Source: Coprinopsis marcescibilis
Lineage: Eukaryota > Basidiomycota > Agaricomycetes > Agaricales > Psathyrellaceae
Assembly: GCA_004369085.1 (NCBI GenBank)
Contig: ML210238.1
Location: forward strand, 45,762-109,761
Length of the DNA stretch: 64,000 nt
Direction of reading: 5' to 3'
Shown here: positions 10,834-22,534 of the stretch, one piece after another
How positions within the stretch are numbered: the stretch's first letter is position 1
How the letters are laid out: every line of letters begins with the position of its first letter
Notes under the pieces: generated by a model
Told to the model about the DNA's origin: nothing
The model's database searches: none
The model's input: the letters and a program-made list of their open reading frames with translations, nothing else
Translations under genes and position numbers: made by a program

Positions 10834-13503
10834 GTGATGCGTCACTTCCTCTCAACCGCTATCCTGGTTGGCAGTCTTGCAGGACATGTCTATGGCCACC
10901 GTCAACCCGTCTCGTCACCACACGACCAGGCGCCAGTGAGGCGAAAGACTCTGGGCTTTGGCCCTCGTCACCCTCACGCGGTGTACCACTCGACCCCATA
11001 TACCATCCAGACCAATGGATTTACCCCCCAGGATCCTTATATGGAACCCATTAGCATTGCCCGCGTCTTCATTGACGACGTTCTGTCCACAAGCTCTGCA
11101 GAGGGTCTGTCCTACAAGATCCGCGACGATTCGTATACCGACAAGAGCACTGGCGTGACCCACGTCTATGTTCGCCAGCTCGTGAACGGATTGGAGGTTG
11201 CTGATGGTGATATGAACATCAACATCAAGGATGGCATGGTTATCTCGTATGGTAACTCGGTCAGTACAGTTTATGCTCTTTGAGTTTAGAATGAAGTTCT
11301 GACGTGTCCATTTTCAGTTCTTCAAGGGCGTCGCCCCCGCTGCTGGTTTCGGCCACCCAGTCAACTTCTCCAAGCTCCAGGATGTCCGCGTGGAGGCTTG
11401 CAAGGATGCCCACTCCCTTACTGCACCCACCTGGAACCAGGACGGCCAGACTGTACTTGGTTCAGCCCAGGAGCCGATCCCAGCCGAGTTCTTGAAGACG
11501 CTGGACAACAACTGCAGGACCGCATTCTCGGCGCCCGAGTTCAGCACTGACGACCCCGCTGATGTCCGCTCTGCTCTGTTGCAATTCATGCACACTGCCA
11601 CCCCAAACGCAAAGCTCGCTGCTGATATCGAGAACAAGTTCGAAGAGTACGCAGAGAAGCTGGTTGTCGCCCCCGTCCACCACCTGACTAGTAACGACAA
11701 CGAGATGCACGTCGAGTTCTCTATCGACAGTGTCCCCGATGCCGTCAACCCCGTCAAGGCTCGGTTGGCTTACATCCAAGTTCCTAATGCGGCTGGTGAT
11801 GCCACTGAGCTTCAGTTGGTCTGGAAGTTCGAAGTTGAGATGGAAGACAATTGGTATGATGCCGCAGTCACTGCCCATGCCCCGCACAAGATCGTTTCGG
11901 TCGTCGACTGGGCTGCTGACTCCGCACCCATCCCAGCGCCGGAGAACGTTCCTGCCACCTACAACGTCTTTGCCTGGGGTGTCAATGACCCTTCGGTTGG
12001 CGAGCGTTCCTTGGAGAAGGAGCCTTATGATACTTTGGCCTCTCCCGCTGGCTGGCACGCCATTCCTTATGCGCATGATCCCCAGTCGACCAACATCAGG
12101 CGCAAGGGCGGCGATTTCTGGAGGAACACTACCACTACCTGGGGTAACAATGTGGGTCCTTATCTTATCATGTGTTGCAGCCGTTGCTGATATATTGGTG
12201 ATGTGCACAGGTTTTCGCTCAAGAGAACTGGGAAGGTGCCAACAACTTTGTTTCCAACTATCGCCCAGATGCTGGCAAGAGCAAGGTATTCGATTACCCT
12301 TATGATCCCAAGTTGACCGACAAGGCCGACGGTCTGGAGGAAGCCAAGAAATACATCAACACAACTGTTGCCCAACTCTTCTACACCACCAACAGGGTTC
12401 ATGATCTCTTCTACCGGTTCGTCTCTCTTTGCGCTTCCGTTGTATCGTCGTCTCATCTCCTTTAACAGATACGGATTTAACGAAGAGGCTGGTAACTTCC
12501 AACAATACAACTTTGGACGTGGAGGTCGTGAGAATGACGGTGTTATTGCCAACGCTCACGATGGTTCCGGATACAACAACGCCAACTTCATGACTCCACC
12601 CGATGGTCAGAATGGTCGCATGAGGATGTACCTCTGGAACACCGCACTTCCCTTCCGTGATGGTGATCTTGAGGCCGGTATTGTTATCCACGAGTTGTCC
12701 CACGGACTTAGCATCCGTTTGACTGGTGGACCCTTGAACTCCAACTGCCTTGGCTGGGGTGAGAGTGGTGGAATGGGTGAAGGCTGGGGTGATTTCATTG
12801 CCACCACTATCCGAAGCAACAAGGAGTACTCCGATTACGCCATGGGTGCTTGGGCCGCCAACAGGGAAGACGGTATCCGCAACTACATCTACTCTACTGT
12901 ATGTGGCCTGATCTTATCGCTTGTGGGATTGTTTCTAATCGTGTGTTGTTTTAGAACACCACCGTGAACCCATCTGTCTACAAGACCTTGGACAAGCCTG
13001 GTTACTGGGGCGTCCACGCCATCGGTGAAGTCTGGGCTGAGATCCTCTGGGTCGTTTCCCAGCGTCTCATCGAGAAGCACGGGTACTCGGAGAGCCTCTT
13101 CCCTCCCACCCCTCGAGAGGACGGCACCATCCCTCCTGGTGACTTTTACCGCACCGCTGCCGCCGGAAAGCCTCTCGTTCCCAAGCATGGTAACTCTTTG
13201 AGCATCCAGTAAGTTTCAAATCTATATTATGTTGTGTTCCTCTGCTTATAATTCTTTAGGCTCGTTCTCAACGGAATGAAGCTGCAACCATGCAGACCCA
13301 ACTTCTTCCAAGCCCGTGACGCCATCATTTCTGCCGACAACGTCCTCACTGGTGGCGAGAACTTCTGCATCTTGTGGAATGCATTTGCTGAACGTGGTTT
13401 GGGCTCGGATGCCAAGATCGAAGGTCAGACGCCATGGGGTGGAGGAATCCGCACCAATGGCTACGCTGTCCCTGCTGCTTGCCAGGTTGATGATTCCGCC
13501 TAA
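10834..13503 (+). CDS. Secreted extracellular metalloprotease, fungalysin (peptidase M36)
   Basis: Six exons (10834-11259, 11318-12151, 12211-12416, 12469-12898, 12955-13208, 13260-13503) join in frame to about 797 codons. The protein begins with a signal peptide ([18 protein letters not shown]). An FTP-type propeptide follows, with the pattern [19 protein letters not shown]. The mature catalytic part carries [14 protein letters not shown], then the zinc motif HELSHG (HEXXH) with a downstream [10 protein letters not shown] that holds the third zinc-binding Glu. These are the diagnostic M36 residues, so an active zinc endopeptidase is expected. Fungalysins digest host or environmental protein and are made as inactive proenzymes (family knowledge). 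No damage is seen. Confidence 0.96.
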
Positions 13504-14251
13504 GCATGTGCGTGGACTAGACGTCCTCGGGCTCGTTAGAGGATCAGTCTGAGGACGGTTACTTGCTAGACATGCGATTGTCTACGATTCATCTTTCATC
13601 TTTCCTTATCTATCCTGCTCGCTATCTAGTCATCTGTTTAATCCCCTTCCCTTCCTCCTCCAGCTTGGACCTCGAGCATGTTTACTGGTTCACGCTCTCC
13701 ATTCCATCGATACCTTGGAGAGTGTTGGCCGGTACCGGAGGTCATGTTGGATCACGATATACCTCTTTTGCCTACCACGTTCCTCTGCGTCTACCCGTTG
13801 GATATCGTAGATTCGGGGCCACCACGTGCGTACATACATCTGCTCCGCTTTTCTGTATCATCAGCTGCTTTGCGTATCCTTTTTGTTCGTCGTCTGCATG
13901 TACTTGTATTGCATTAGGTTTTTATGGCTTGTAACATCATCTTACATATCGTATACGTCATATACACACGTTTTATGGATTTTTGTGGATCGGTGGATGC
14001 CTTGTCACCAAAAATAAATCAACAAGTGGCCGAGAAGGATTTGCCAGCTTCAAGTGATTGCTTGCTCTAACCCATATCTGAACGGATTCACAGCCTACAA
14101 ACTAGAACTTGTGCCCTGGGACGGAGGGTACTCCACACGGGCTGCGCATCATGTATCATGATTCATGAAGCTGTGTTTGGCAGTGTTCCTGTTTTTTGTT
14201 AAATGTTACATACAATCGTCGCTCCTCCTCAGTCGCTCTTCGCTGCGCACC
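13504..14251. other. Intergenic region, no supported gene
   Basis: This is 3' flank of the metalloprotease and promoter of the NACHT gene. The first 400 bases are T-rich, as in fungal 3' untranslated regions. Nothing else is seen. Confidence 0.45.
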
Positions 14252-16371
14252 ATGTTCCACCAAGCGCAGAACCTGAACTTTCTGAATTCGCAGTTCACGG
14301 ATGTGGCTCCTGGAGCGACTTTTCATCAACACGTTCACCTTGAACATCCTGACAGTGACCCCGATGGTACGCCCCTTTCTAACATACATCTGAGCGCTTG
14401 ACTTACTGGTGATCTTGTATGATAGCAAGAGTCAACGAGCACATTCAACAGATACATGCGATGCAGCAGAGGCAGAAAGAGGAAGAAGGTACATGTTGTA
14501 TTCTGCGATCGCTTTCGGATTCTTGAAGCTTGAAAGCTCATGGTCGTGAACTTTCTATTTGATTCGCTCAGCTATAACGCAGACGTTGTTCGGCCATATC
14601 GCTCCCCGAGCGCTGTACGATGCTATGGATCGTACAGATGCGCCCCGATGCATGCGCGGGACGAGGGACCGGCTCCAGGAGGACCTCATGAGCTGGGTAC
14701 GGAACACCAATGGACGTTGGGACGCAACTACCCAGCTATGGCTCACGGGCGCTGCGGGTTCGGGGAAATCTGCTGTTGCCCAGAGCGTTGCGGAGACGTG
14801 CGCTCGGGAAGGCATCCTCGCCGCCACGTTCTTCTTCTCGTTCCGGTGGGAGGAGACGAACAACTACAGCCGGTTTGTGCCTACGCTTTCCTACCAGTTG
14901 GCGCAGAACCTGGCCGGTACGAGGTCGTTCATTGGGAGTGCGGTGGTGAAGGATGTGGCGGTTGTCAAGAAAAAGCTGAAGAAGCAGTTGAAGGCGTTGG
15001 TGCTCCAGCCGATTGCCTTGGCTTGTCGGAAGGAGGCTGAGGAGGCTGGTGCGGGTGAACAGCGGCGGTGGCCGCATGTTATCATCGTCGACGGGGTGGA
15101 TGAGTGCAAGAAGGAGTCGGAGCAGGCTGCGGTTTTGGATGCGCTGCATAAGCTGGTCGCCCTCGAGCAGTCCCCGTTCCGCGTCGTCATCGTCACTCGA
15201 CCGGAAGCTGAGATGCGGAGCTATTTCCATGGGGTGGGCGCCGGGTTTACTCGGAAGATCGACCTGAATGAAGACTATGATGTGGAACCTGACCTGAAGA
15301 TCTTTTTGGACGTCTCGTTTGCGGCTATCCGCGCGCAGAACAAGGTCGAGGAGGAGTGGCCGGGGGAGGATGTTGTGCGCACGCTGGTGAAGAATGCCTC
15401 GGGGCAGTTTATCTATGCGAGCACGGTGGTGGAGTATGTGGGCGATCCAGCGCGTCGTCCGAAGGAGTATCTGCAGGCGGTGCTTGACGTTCAGGTCAAT
15501 CGGGCGGGCAAGCACCCACTCTCGCCTCTTTATGCGCTCTACGCCTCCATCCTCGACAAGTGTCCTGACCCGGTCGAGTCGGTGTCTGCAATCCAGATCA
15601 TCGAGCGCTTGGAGTCGAGTGACGAGACGTTCCTCACTGCTGCAGAGCAGAACCATTTCCTTGGGTACCGTCGGGATGTCTGGGCCAGGATATTCGATAA
15701 CCTCCATTCACTATTGTTTATACCCGAGTTCGACGATGTCCGATCATTTCACAAAATTCGGCATAAATCTCTTGTCGACTTTCTGCGATCTGAAGAGCAT
15801 GCGCTGCATTTGTTTGTCAGTCGCGAGCAGGTTTCCACCATACTGTGTATTCGGTGGCTTAAACTGCTTAAGAGTAGGTCTCCCCTTCCCTGTTTGTAGC
15901 AATGAGAATGACTTCGATTTCTTAGGTTATAAGCGAGCCAGAGAAGAGTACATCGACAGCATCAGCACGTCGACGTTCATGTACGATTGCCATCTGAAGG
16001 ATCCACAACTGCGGCAATTGATGGAGGGTTGTTCGGTAACGGAGTGGGCTAGACAAAACGATCTAGTACGGCTGTCCGATCTCGATGTGATGTACCTTAG
16101 AGTCCACCACTACGATCTTGGGGTATGGTTTCCCCTCATTTCTATCAGCATGACCCATTGATTGTTAATTCGTTTTTGTGTCTAGTGTCGCCTTTTCAGA
16201 TGCGGTGGTATATGCCGGCGTTGGCGCGCGGAACTACTTTTGCATTGCTCGACTCAGGAGCTCCTCAGGCCACCTCCGTTTGTGGAACGCCTAAAATCTC
16301 GGTGGTCCCCGCCACTGCATGGGTCACTTGATAAGGGCGCGCGCTTTTTCGTTGCTCGGTGGCCTGTCTAA
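14252..16371 (+). CDS. NACHT-type P-loop protein (fungal NLR-like)
   Basis: Five exons (14252-14366, 14426-14488, 14572-15873, 15926-16122, 16186-16371) keep one frame and give about 620 residues. The N-terminus (MFHQAQNLNFLNSQFTDV) is the short leader common on basidiomycete NLR-like proteins. The NTPase domain follows: Walker A LTGAAGSGKSAVAQ, Walker B HVIIVDGVDECKK, and a sensor-like VVIVTRPEAEMR. A helical region with FHKIRHKSLVDFLR follows, typical after the NACHT core. No WD40, TPR or ankyrin repeats are present; the protein stops soon after the winged-helix-like region. Fungal NLRs act in non-self recognition and cell death, but this one lacks an identifiable effector or sensor domain. 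The last exon is the least certain part. Confidence 0.85.
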
Positions 16372-16479
16372 GCACAATAACACTTTGATGCTGGCTCGAC
16401 TGTTGCTGTATTTCAGGTTGATTCGATAATACAATATCTGGGATTGGTGATGACGAAATAAAACTGTTTTTACATTTTT

Positions 16480-17161
16480 CTAGCTCTTCTTCGCTGAGGG
16501 ACCCGCACTCGATGCTGCCTGAGCAACCTTTTGCCGGAGAACTCCGACTACAGTGCTGACGTTTTCGCGCTTGCGGTTGATCGCTTCTTCAAGCTTTTCG
16601 ATGTTAGTTTGGAGGTATTCGATCTTGGATTGGTAGTAGGTTTGGGCTTGAGGTCGCGTCTGGAAGGAGACGTGTCCTTTAGCTGGAGGTAAGCGTTGAG
16701 CTGGATAGAGGGACGGACCTTCTTTACAAAATAGCCAGTTCCGACATCTACGATGACATGTTCGGTGTCCACCAGTTTCCCTGGGACGTAGAGAGAGTTG
16801 GTGAGGGGAACGAGGATGCTTTTGTCTATATTCAACCCCGGTAAGCATCGATCTCGATCTGACGGAAGCGAGGTATGCGATTAGGGCATCACGCACTGGC
16901 GTTTTCGGCCTTGACTTCTTTCACATTGTCGACGCAGGCTTTGAATTTGCTCTGTGCCTGTTTAAGCTTGGCGAACGAGTTGGTGAGATGGTTTAGTTCC
17001 TGTTCAAGTAGACTAGTTGGTTAGCACTAATATGAAATATGTCTAGGAGATTTGCGTACATCTTCGAGCTGCTTCTTGATCTCTCCCAACTGTGCGATAT
17101 CAAGGCTTGAGATGTCGATCACTTGTTGACCCGCGGGTTGGGCTCCTGCTGGCGATGACAT
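16480..17161 (-). CDS. Prefoldin subunit 5
   Basis: This is a small alpha-type prefoldin subunit, part of the hexameric chaperone that hands unfolded actin and tubulin to the CCT chaperonin. The start at 17161 reads [20 protein letters not shown]. Conserved elements follow: [17 protein letters not shown] (first coiled coil), then [15 protein letters not shown] and [13 protein letters not shown] (beta hairpins). A second coiled coil ([20 protein letters not shown]) and a short Ala/Ser/Lys tail end the protein. Length is close to the usual 150-170 residues. At least three short introns interrupt it. It is convergent with the NACHT gene, with about 110 bases between them. Confidence 0.9.
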
Positions 17162-17458
17162 CTAGGCTTTGTAGTAGTGTATTAGGTATGTTTGAGTGTC
17201 TGGCAGTTGGATCCCGGTAGAATTCCGATCTTGCACAGGTGAGCAGGATTCGGACTGGACGGACGGTGAGGAACTTGAAGACGTTCTGTGTGTCAAAATG
17301 TAGGATCTATGTTCACAGCCTAGATGATCACAGTAGTTCATAATTCCTAGAATCAGATATCCTGGTCAGTTCTTGTATAGCCATGCTGCTCACCGTCGTT
17401 ATAGCTGTGCTCGTTGTGGTTCGCGATTATGAAGAGTAGCATCATCATTGGTATGATG

Positions 17459-17473
17459 TAACCCTAACCCTAA
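17459..17473. promoter_or_regulatory. Interstitial telomere-type motif (telobox)
   Basis: Two tandem TAACCC units followed by TAA lie about 300 bases upstream of the prefoldin start and 20 bases before a NotI-type GCGGCCGC. Such motifs can bind Myb/Rap1-like factors in promoters (known in other eukaryotes). A role here is inferred. Confidence 0.4.
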
Positions 17474-18107
17474 TATAAAACTGTCGGGACCTTTTCGCGG
17501 CCGCTTGACCATGCACCACATTGTGGTTTCTGCCACCCTTTCACAACTATTGGCGCTTAATCTTCGGCATTGCGAATGTTAAAGAAGCTCGAGGTATCAT
17601 ATAAGTGTCTCAATTAGCTAGCGAGGTGCGTAACCGTCCTTTACGACCTTGTATGGGCGCTGATGTCCAGCACATGCTGCTTGCAGACCGGACAACAACC
17701 CTGCATGAGAAAACCATTGGAGGTCGTATCATCGGCTTTGGGCGCTGCTGCTAAAGGCTCAAGGCTTCGGAATAGTAGTAAGTATGCCTCTTCGGATGAT
17801 TTCAAGCTGGAGATGACCGGTTTATGCAAGATTCTGGCAATGCTGTTCTTCCGGACGCTGCACGAACCCAACACCACGAACTGTCTTCGAATAACTTATC
17901 GATGAAGCGTTTTCAGGATCTGAATATCACTCAAAACGGCGACCGGCGTGATATTGAGCAACTCAGCGGGCAGCGCATAGCTAGAAGTGTTAGTGGGTTA
18001 AGTGAATCGTCGTGTCTGGCGTCTGCGGTTACAAAGATGACAAAGGTGGGCCGTAATTTCTCTTTTGTGCCTCGGTGCAGCCACTGATAGTGGTATAGTG
18101 TTCGTAT
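17474..18107. other. Intergenic or 5' leader region with weak coding signals
   Basis: A plus-strand reading from 17663 with a possible intron (GTAAGT near 17780 to CAAG near 17828) would end at 18087, only 20 bases before the next start codon. I recognise no domain, and it may be leader of the gene at 18108. A minus-strand frame at 17641-17877 overlaps it. Confidence 0.25.
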
Positions 18108-18823
18108 ATGGATACCGGATCCAGTCCACCACCTATGAACCGTCGTCAGACGGTGGACGACGCAATGGCAGCATCCAATGGTCAGGCGACGAGCATGGTT
18201 CTCGCAGCTGGACCTCCGTCTGCTCGACTACCCGGCCAGAACGCTACAGAACCGCAAACTACGCCTCAGGAAGATGCAACAGATACAGCTACATTTCCTT
18301 TCAGACTCAGTGCGTTAGCAACCCTTTTCGTCCCTTGCACGCTCACAGGTTATCTCCAGGTTTCACCGCGCCGCAGAAATCATCCCAATCCCAAGACGTT
18401 AACCAACGCAAAGGCATTGCCAGCCGCGGAGAAATGCAACTCACGACCTACGACGCCACACTCAAGAGATACACCCGCTTCACAATCCGACCTGTATTCC
18501 TCCTACTCTTGACCACCTTCTTTGCGCTTTTTGCGCTCACGCTGCTCTCCCTGGCATCCTTCCTGCTGTCCACCCTTGTTTCATCCTTAATGACGGGATC
18601 ACCCTCATTCCACTCGGTCAACTCGGTTCTTCTCACCATGATGTTCGTCTACTCGCTTTTGCGGCAGTTTTTGGACTATCTCCGAGCCCTGGTACAGCCT
18701 CGACGACGAATCCCAGTTAACCTGCAGAGTAGGGAAGCAGGGGAGGATCCACCAGGGCAGCCGGTGGTATTCAATGAGAGGTCATGGTGGTCAACGTGGA
18801 ATGAAAAGGATAGACCTAGATGA
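18108..18823 (+). CDS. Hypothetical small membrane protein, two predicted helices
   Basis: Two exons (18108-18309, 18360-18823; intron 50 nt, GT..AG) give 221 residues. The first 90 residues are polar and low in structure (Pro, Gln, Thr). Then come two hydrophobic segments: FTIRPVFLLLLTTFFALFAL running into a second leucine-rich stretch, and SVNSVLLTMMFVYSLLRQFL. The tail is basic then acidic and ends WWSTWNEKDRPR. I do not recognise a family, so no function is proposed. The clean splice junction, consistent hydropathy and lack of stops support a real gene. Confidence 0.6.
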
Positions 18824-20555
18824 GAGAATTTTTGTATTTGTTTGAATTTAAAGTAAATGATTGGGACTATGCTTTGACTCTTGAGTAGACCTGGAAACGG
18901 GTTCGAATGCGGCGTAGCGCCGTTCCCGTCTTTCAGCCTTTGATATGAGGTCATCATACGATGGTTGTGGTGAGGACGATGATGCAAATCTTCAGGCCTC
19001 CTGTCGTCGATACGCATAGTACGCACACCAACGAGTCATAGCTATAAACGAACTAATTTAATGAAACTTCAAGCTTCAAGCTGTGCAGATACCTCAAATT
19101 GAGTCTTAAGTCATATAGCGTCAGTTACTATGCGGATTCAATGCCAGCTCGTGCTACAACGTCGTTGGTCAGAGTTGGGCCAAAGGATGCCTATTGAGTC
19201 GCCTAAAGCTCTCGTCGTGCTTGCTGTACGCTTCCTGTAGATATTTCGTGGGCAGTTGGTGCCGAACACCTACTTACCATCATTTGGTCTCCTGGTGCAT
19301 GATTAACTGGATCAACAATCCACAGTAGCGTCAAAACAGCCCTTGAGTCACTTTCGGGACGATCAGAGGTTCATCGGCTTGCCACAGTACATGACTTCGT
19401 ACACTGTTTGGAGGGATTCCGTACAGTTGGAACTTTTTTGTTAACCATCCATTGCATTGTTGTTTTCACGAGTTCCAACGAGATCCCCTTACTTGATCAA
19501 ATGTGTTCGCAGACATTTCCATCATCTGAGTTTCCCTGGCCTTGGACTTTTGATCACGACAAGACCCGTCAGTACGCGTCAGTGGTCACCCAACTAATAA
19601 TAGACTAGCATCCTCGTCAAGAACTGTTGTCGTGGGTGTGACTTACATTGTGTATTGTGGCATACTCTCAGGCGTTTTCACAAAGGAGAGGGTGAAAGTC
19701 TTTCAAACTCTCGAACAGGATCAGAAACTCCTATCTACGTTGCATCGACGCAGACATGGCTTTGTTGATTATTGAGACTGTAGATATGTTACGCAGGTTC
19801 TGAATACGGTGCTATAGGCAGATAGGCAGATACGAGAGACAAAAACACAGCATCTCGGGGAGAAGCTAGTGCATAGGTTGTGCGAAAACCTGGGAAGGTT
19901 TCGACTCGAGGCAAATGTAAGGCTGCAGGTGTGTTGAGGGTTCTGCCAGTGTAAGTCGCCGTCTTGCAAGCGAGATTATGTCGTTGTTATCGTGATTGAC
20001 AGCCGGGTTTCCGATTGTTCGAAGGATCGCAACAGCCAAATACTCTCGATCGTGATCCCTGCATACGTACTGACGTTTGTGCAGTAGAACGCTCACATAG
20101 CTGTCGTAATTTTTCAGCAAGGTTAATGCTATGTCTCTTATATTCATTTGCCTTGGCCTTCAAGCTGCTTGACCTTCTCGCCTCGTTTTCTAGGCTTGAG
20201 CGCTCGATCTCTCCTCAGGTAATGTTCCTTCAGCTTGCTCGACCTTCTTTTCAGAGCCCAAGCCAAGTTCAAGCCTTATTCAACCCATCGCAAGCGAAGT
20301 CTAGGCTAGTCTGGGCTGGCGTCAGAGGCTCTCTCAGTTGTAAAATGGGGGAGGCTCAATCGTGGTGCCTGCCATCAATGATGAAGACTTCGGATCTTTC
20401 GGGGCCAGATCTAATCAGATGACGTGTGATCATTCGCTTTTTATCTGATAAGAAGACGGGACCCAAGTGGACGGTAACTTTCCTCCCTTCTGGTACCCCA
20501 CTCTCCAGGATTTCTGCCCTATCCCGCCCGATATAACTCGTACTAACCGATAATA
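18824..20555. other. Intergenic region, no supported gene
   Basis: About 1.7 kb without a recognisable gene. Open frames such as 19408-19608 (plus) and 20015-20422 (plus) have no family signature or consistent splice pattern. A C/T-rich stretch just before 20556 fits a promoter and leader for the flavoprotein gene. Confidence 0.4.
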
Positions 20556-22534
20556 ATGGGTGGCGGAATTGCTCCTAACAGCGATACGAAGACCGTCGTC
20601 GTACTTGGTGCGGCTTACGGAGGTGAGATTATGTCGTTGGGGCGGCAGGCCGTCACAAGCCGCCAGGTTTGTGGAATTGAGTATCGGAGCTGATTCAAAT
20701 TCCGTTATTCTCTACTCAACAGGTGCCAGAGCCGCTCAGATTGTAGCAGCAGGCCTGCCCGATGATTGGAGGATTATCGTCATTGACAGAAATTCGTGAG
20801 TGTGGCCAACCACTATATCATTCCGTGGCCATTGTGCTGATCGGCGCTCTCCTGGAATAGACATGCGAACCGTAAGCTTTGCTGTGGGAGTGTATTGGAC
20901 TTCATATGGATGACAGAAAACGTTCCTAGATGTCTATGTCATGCCCAGATATGCGGTACTGCCAGGACACGAATACAAGGCTTGTAAGTCATCGTTTCGT
21001 TCCCAAAGCCAAACCGAGGCTGAATTCACTGGTACCAGTCATTCCTTACACCAACGTCTTCCTGACCGCGCCAAACCTCAAGCCAAACCACATCCACGTC
21101 CAAGCCGAGGTCGTCTCATTGCGTCCACATCATGTCGTCCTTTCGAAAGCTTTCCCGGAGCTCGGAATTCCCTCACCAACCATCGCCTTTGACTACGCAA
21201 TTTATGCTTTAGGTGCCCACCTACCGGCACCTCTTGACCTCTGGGGGGTTGATCCCAGACAAACTATACAAAAGGAGAATTCGAAGCCGGAAGATCTGTG
21301 GAAGTACAAGGGAAACAAGGCTGAAGGTGTTGCATGGTTCTTGGAGCGACAAGGCGTCGTCAGAGACGCGCCAACAGTATTGGTCGTTGGAGGAGGTGCT
21401 CTTGGTATTCGTGAGTTATGATATGACTAACAGTCCGTTACACGTCTAAGCCTAAGCTTCGCTTTTTGCAGAGTTTGCCACGGATATCAAGGCTGTCTAC
21501 CCAGAAAAGAAGGTGACGCTTCTTCACTCGCGAGAGCAATTGCTCCCGAAATTCGATCAAGGATTGCATGACGAAGGTGAGAATGGCGGCTAGAATCATT
21601 AAGCGCCTGTACTAACGCAGCGGTGTAATCCTTAGTTAGAAAGACTACAGAGAGCCAAGGAATAGAGCTCATCCTCGGCGAGCGTCTGGACATGTCTTCC
21701 GTCGACGAATCAATCAACGCCGGAAAGACTGTCAACGAACAAGGACAAAGAATCGTGAAGACCGTCAAGGGTCGGGAGATCGCCGCTGATTTGCTGGTCA
21801 GTATCCCCAACTTCTTGTTCCTGTTTTGGCCATGACCTTACCGGACGTTCAATAGCTCCTCTGTGTTGGCCAAAAGCCAAACTCGGGGCTTCTCGCAAGT
21901 ATGGACCCTGCTACCATCAACCCCGAGAACAATCTTGCACGCGTCCAACGGACGATGCAGCTGAGTACCGTCCCTGTGCTGCAGTGCATGCCCACAGACG
22001 AGGCTCTGGCTTCCGCCGCAGAGAGCAACTTGAATGTATCGGAAGAATCGTCCGCGAAGTCGGAGAAGGCCGTGGTAGATAAGTCCGCCTCAGGGTACCC
22101 TCATATCTTCGCCATCGGCGACGCAGCCGATGCCTTCGGAGCAATCGCTGCAGGGCACAACGCTTACTCTCAGGTGAGAAATTTTGTGGACCTGCTGTGT
22201 GCAATTACTGACCTACTTGGAAGGGAGAACTCGCGGCTCGAAACGTCCTCCGGCTTATCAAGCAGCGCAATAGAGCTGGAGCCGAAGTTGAGGAATTAGA
22301 GAAGTACACTCCAGGGCCCCCTGCAATCAAAGTATCCCTTGGTCTCGTAAGTTGTGCACGGCTATTTAATACGCGGGTTTCGACTCTTACCCACCTTTCC
22401 CTTAGACGCACAGCGTATACCAACTTGGTTCTCACCTTGGGACGAAGGACGATGGAAAGCCTGATCTTGATGCAGCGTTGATCTGGCCTTATTATGGTAT
22501 CAAGGTTGAGAAAGACGAGGACATGAAGGCTTAA
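20556..22534 (+). CDS. FAD/NAD(P)-dependent oxidoreductase, AIF/FSP1-like
   Basis: This is a flavoprotein of the AIF/AMID group with about nine exons. The start MGGGIAPNSDTKTVVVLGAA leads into the first Rossmann fold, where the Gly-rich loop is GAAYGGARAA. A central NAD(P)-binding fold is marked by PTVLVVGGGALGIQFATDI. The C-terminal FAD motif is YPHIFAIGDAAD, followed by AAGHNAYSQGELAARNVLR. The order FAD half, NAD fold, FAD half is standard. A region around residues 310-350 is Ser/Ala/Glu-rich and probably a loop. No signal peptide or membrane helix is seen, so a cytosolic or lipid-associated quinone or NADH oxidoreductase is likely (inference). The last codons are DEDMKA. No damage is visible. 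Confidence 0.88.

Noticed and set aside
11462..12208. Open frame of 248 codons on the minus strand
   Set aside because: It is antisense to the large exon of the M36 protease, caused by biased codon use.
14736..15707. Open frame of 323 codons on the minus strand
   Set aside because: It lies exactly opposite the NACHT NTPase exon, whose motifs and splicing are convincing. The opposite reading is Arg/Leu/His-rich and has no domain.
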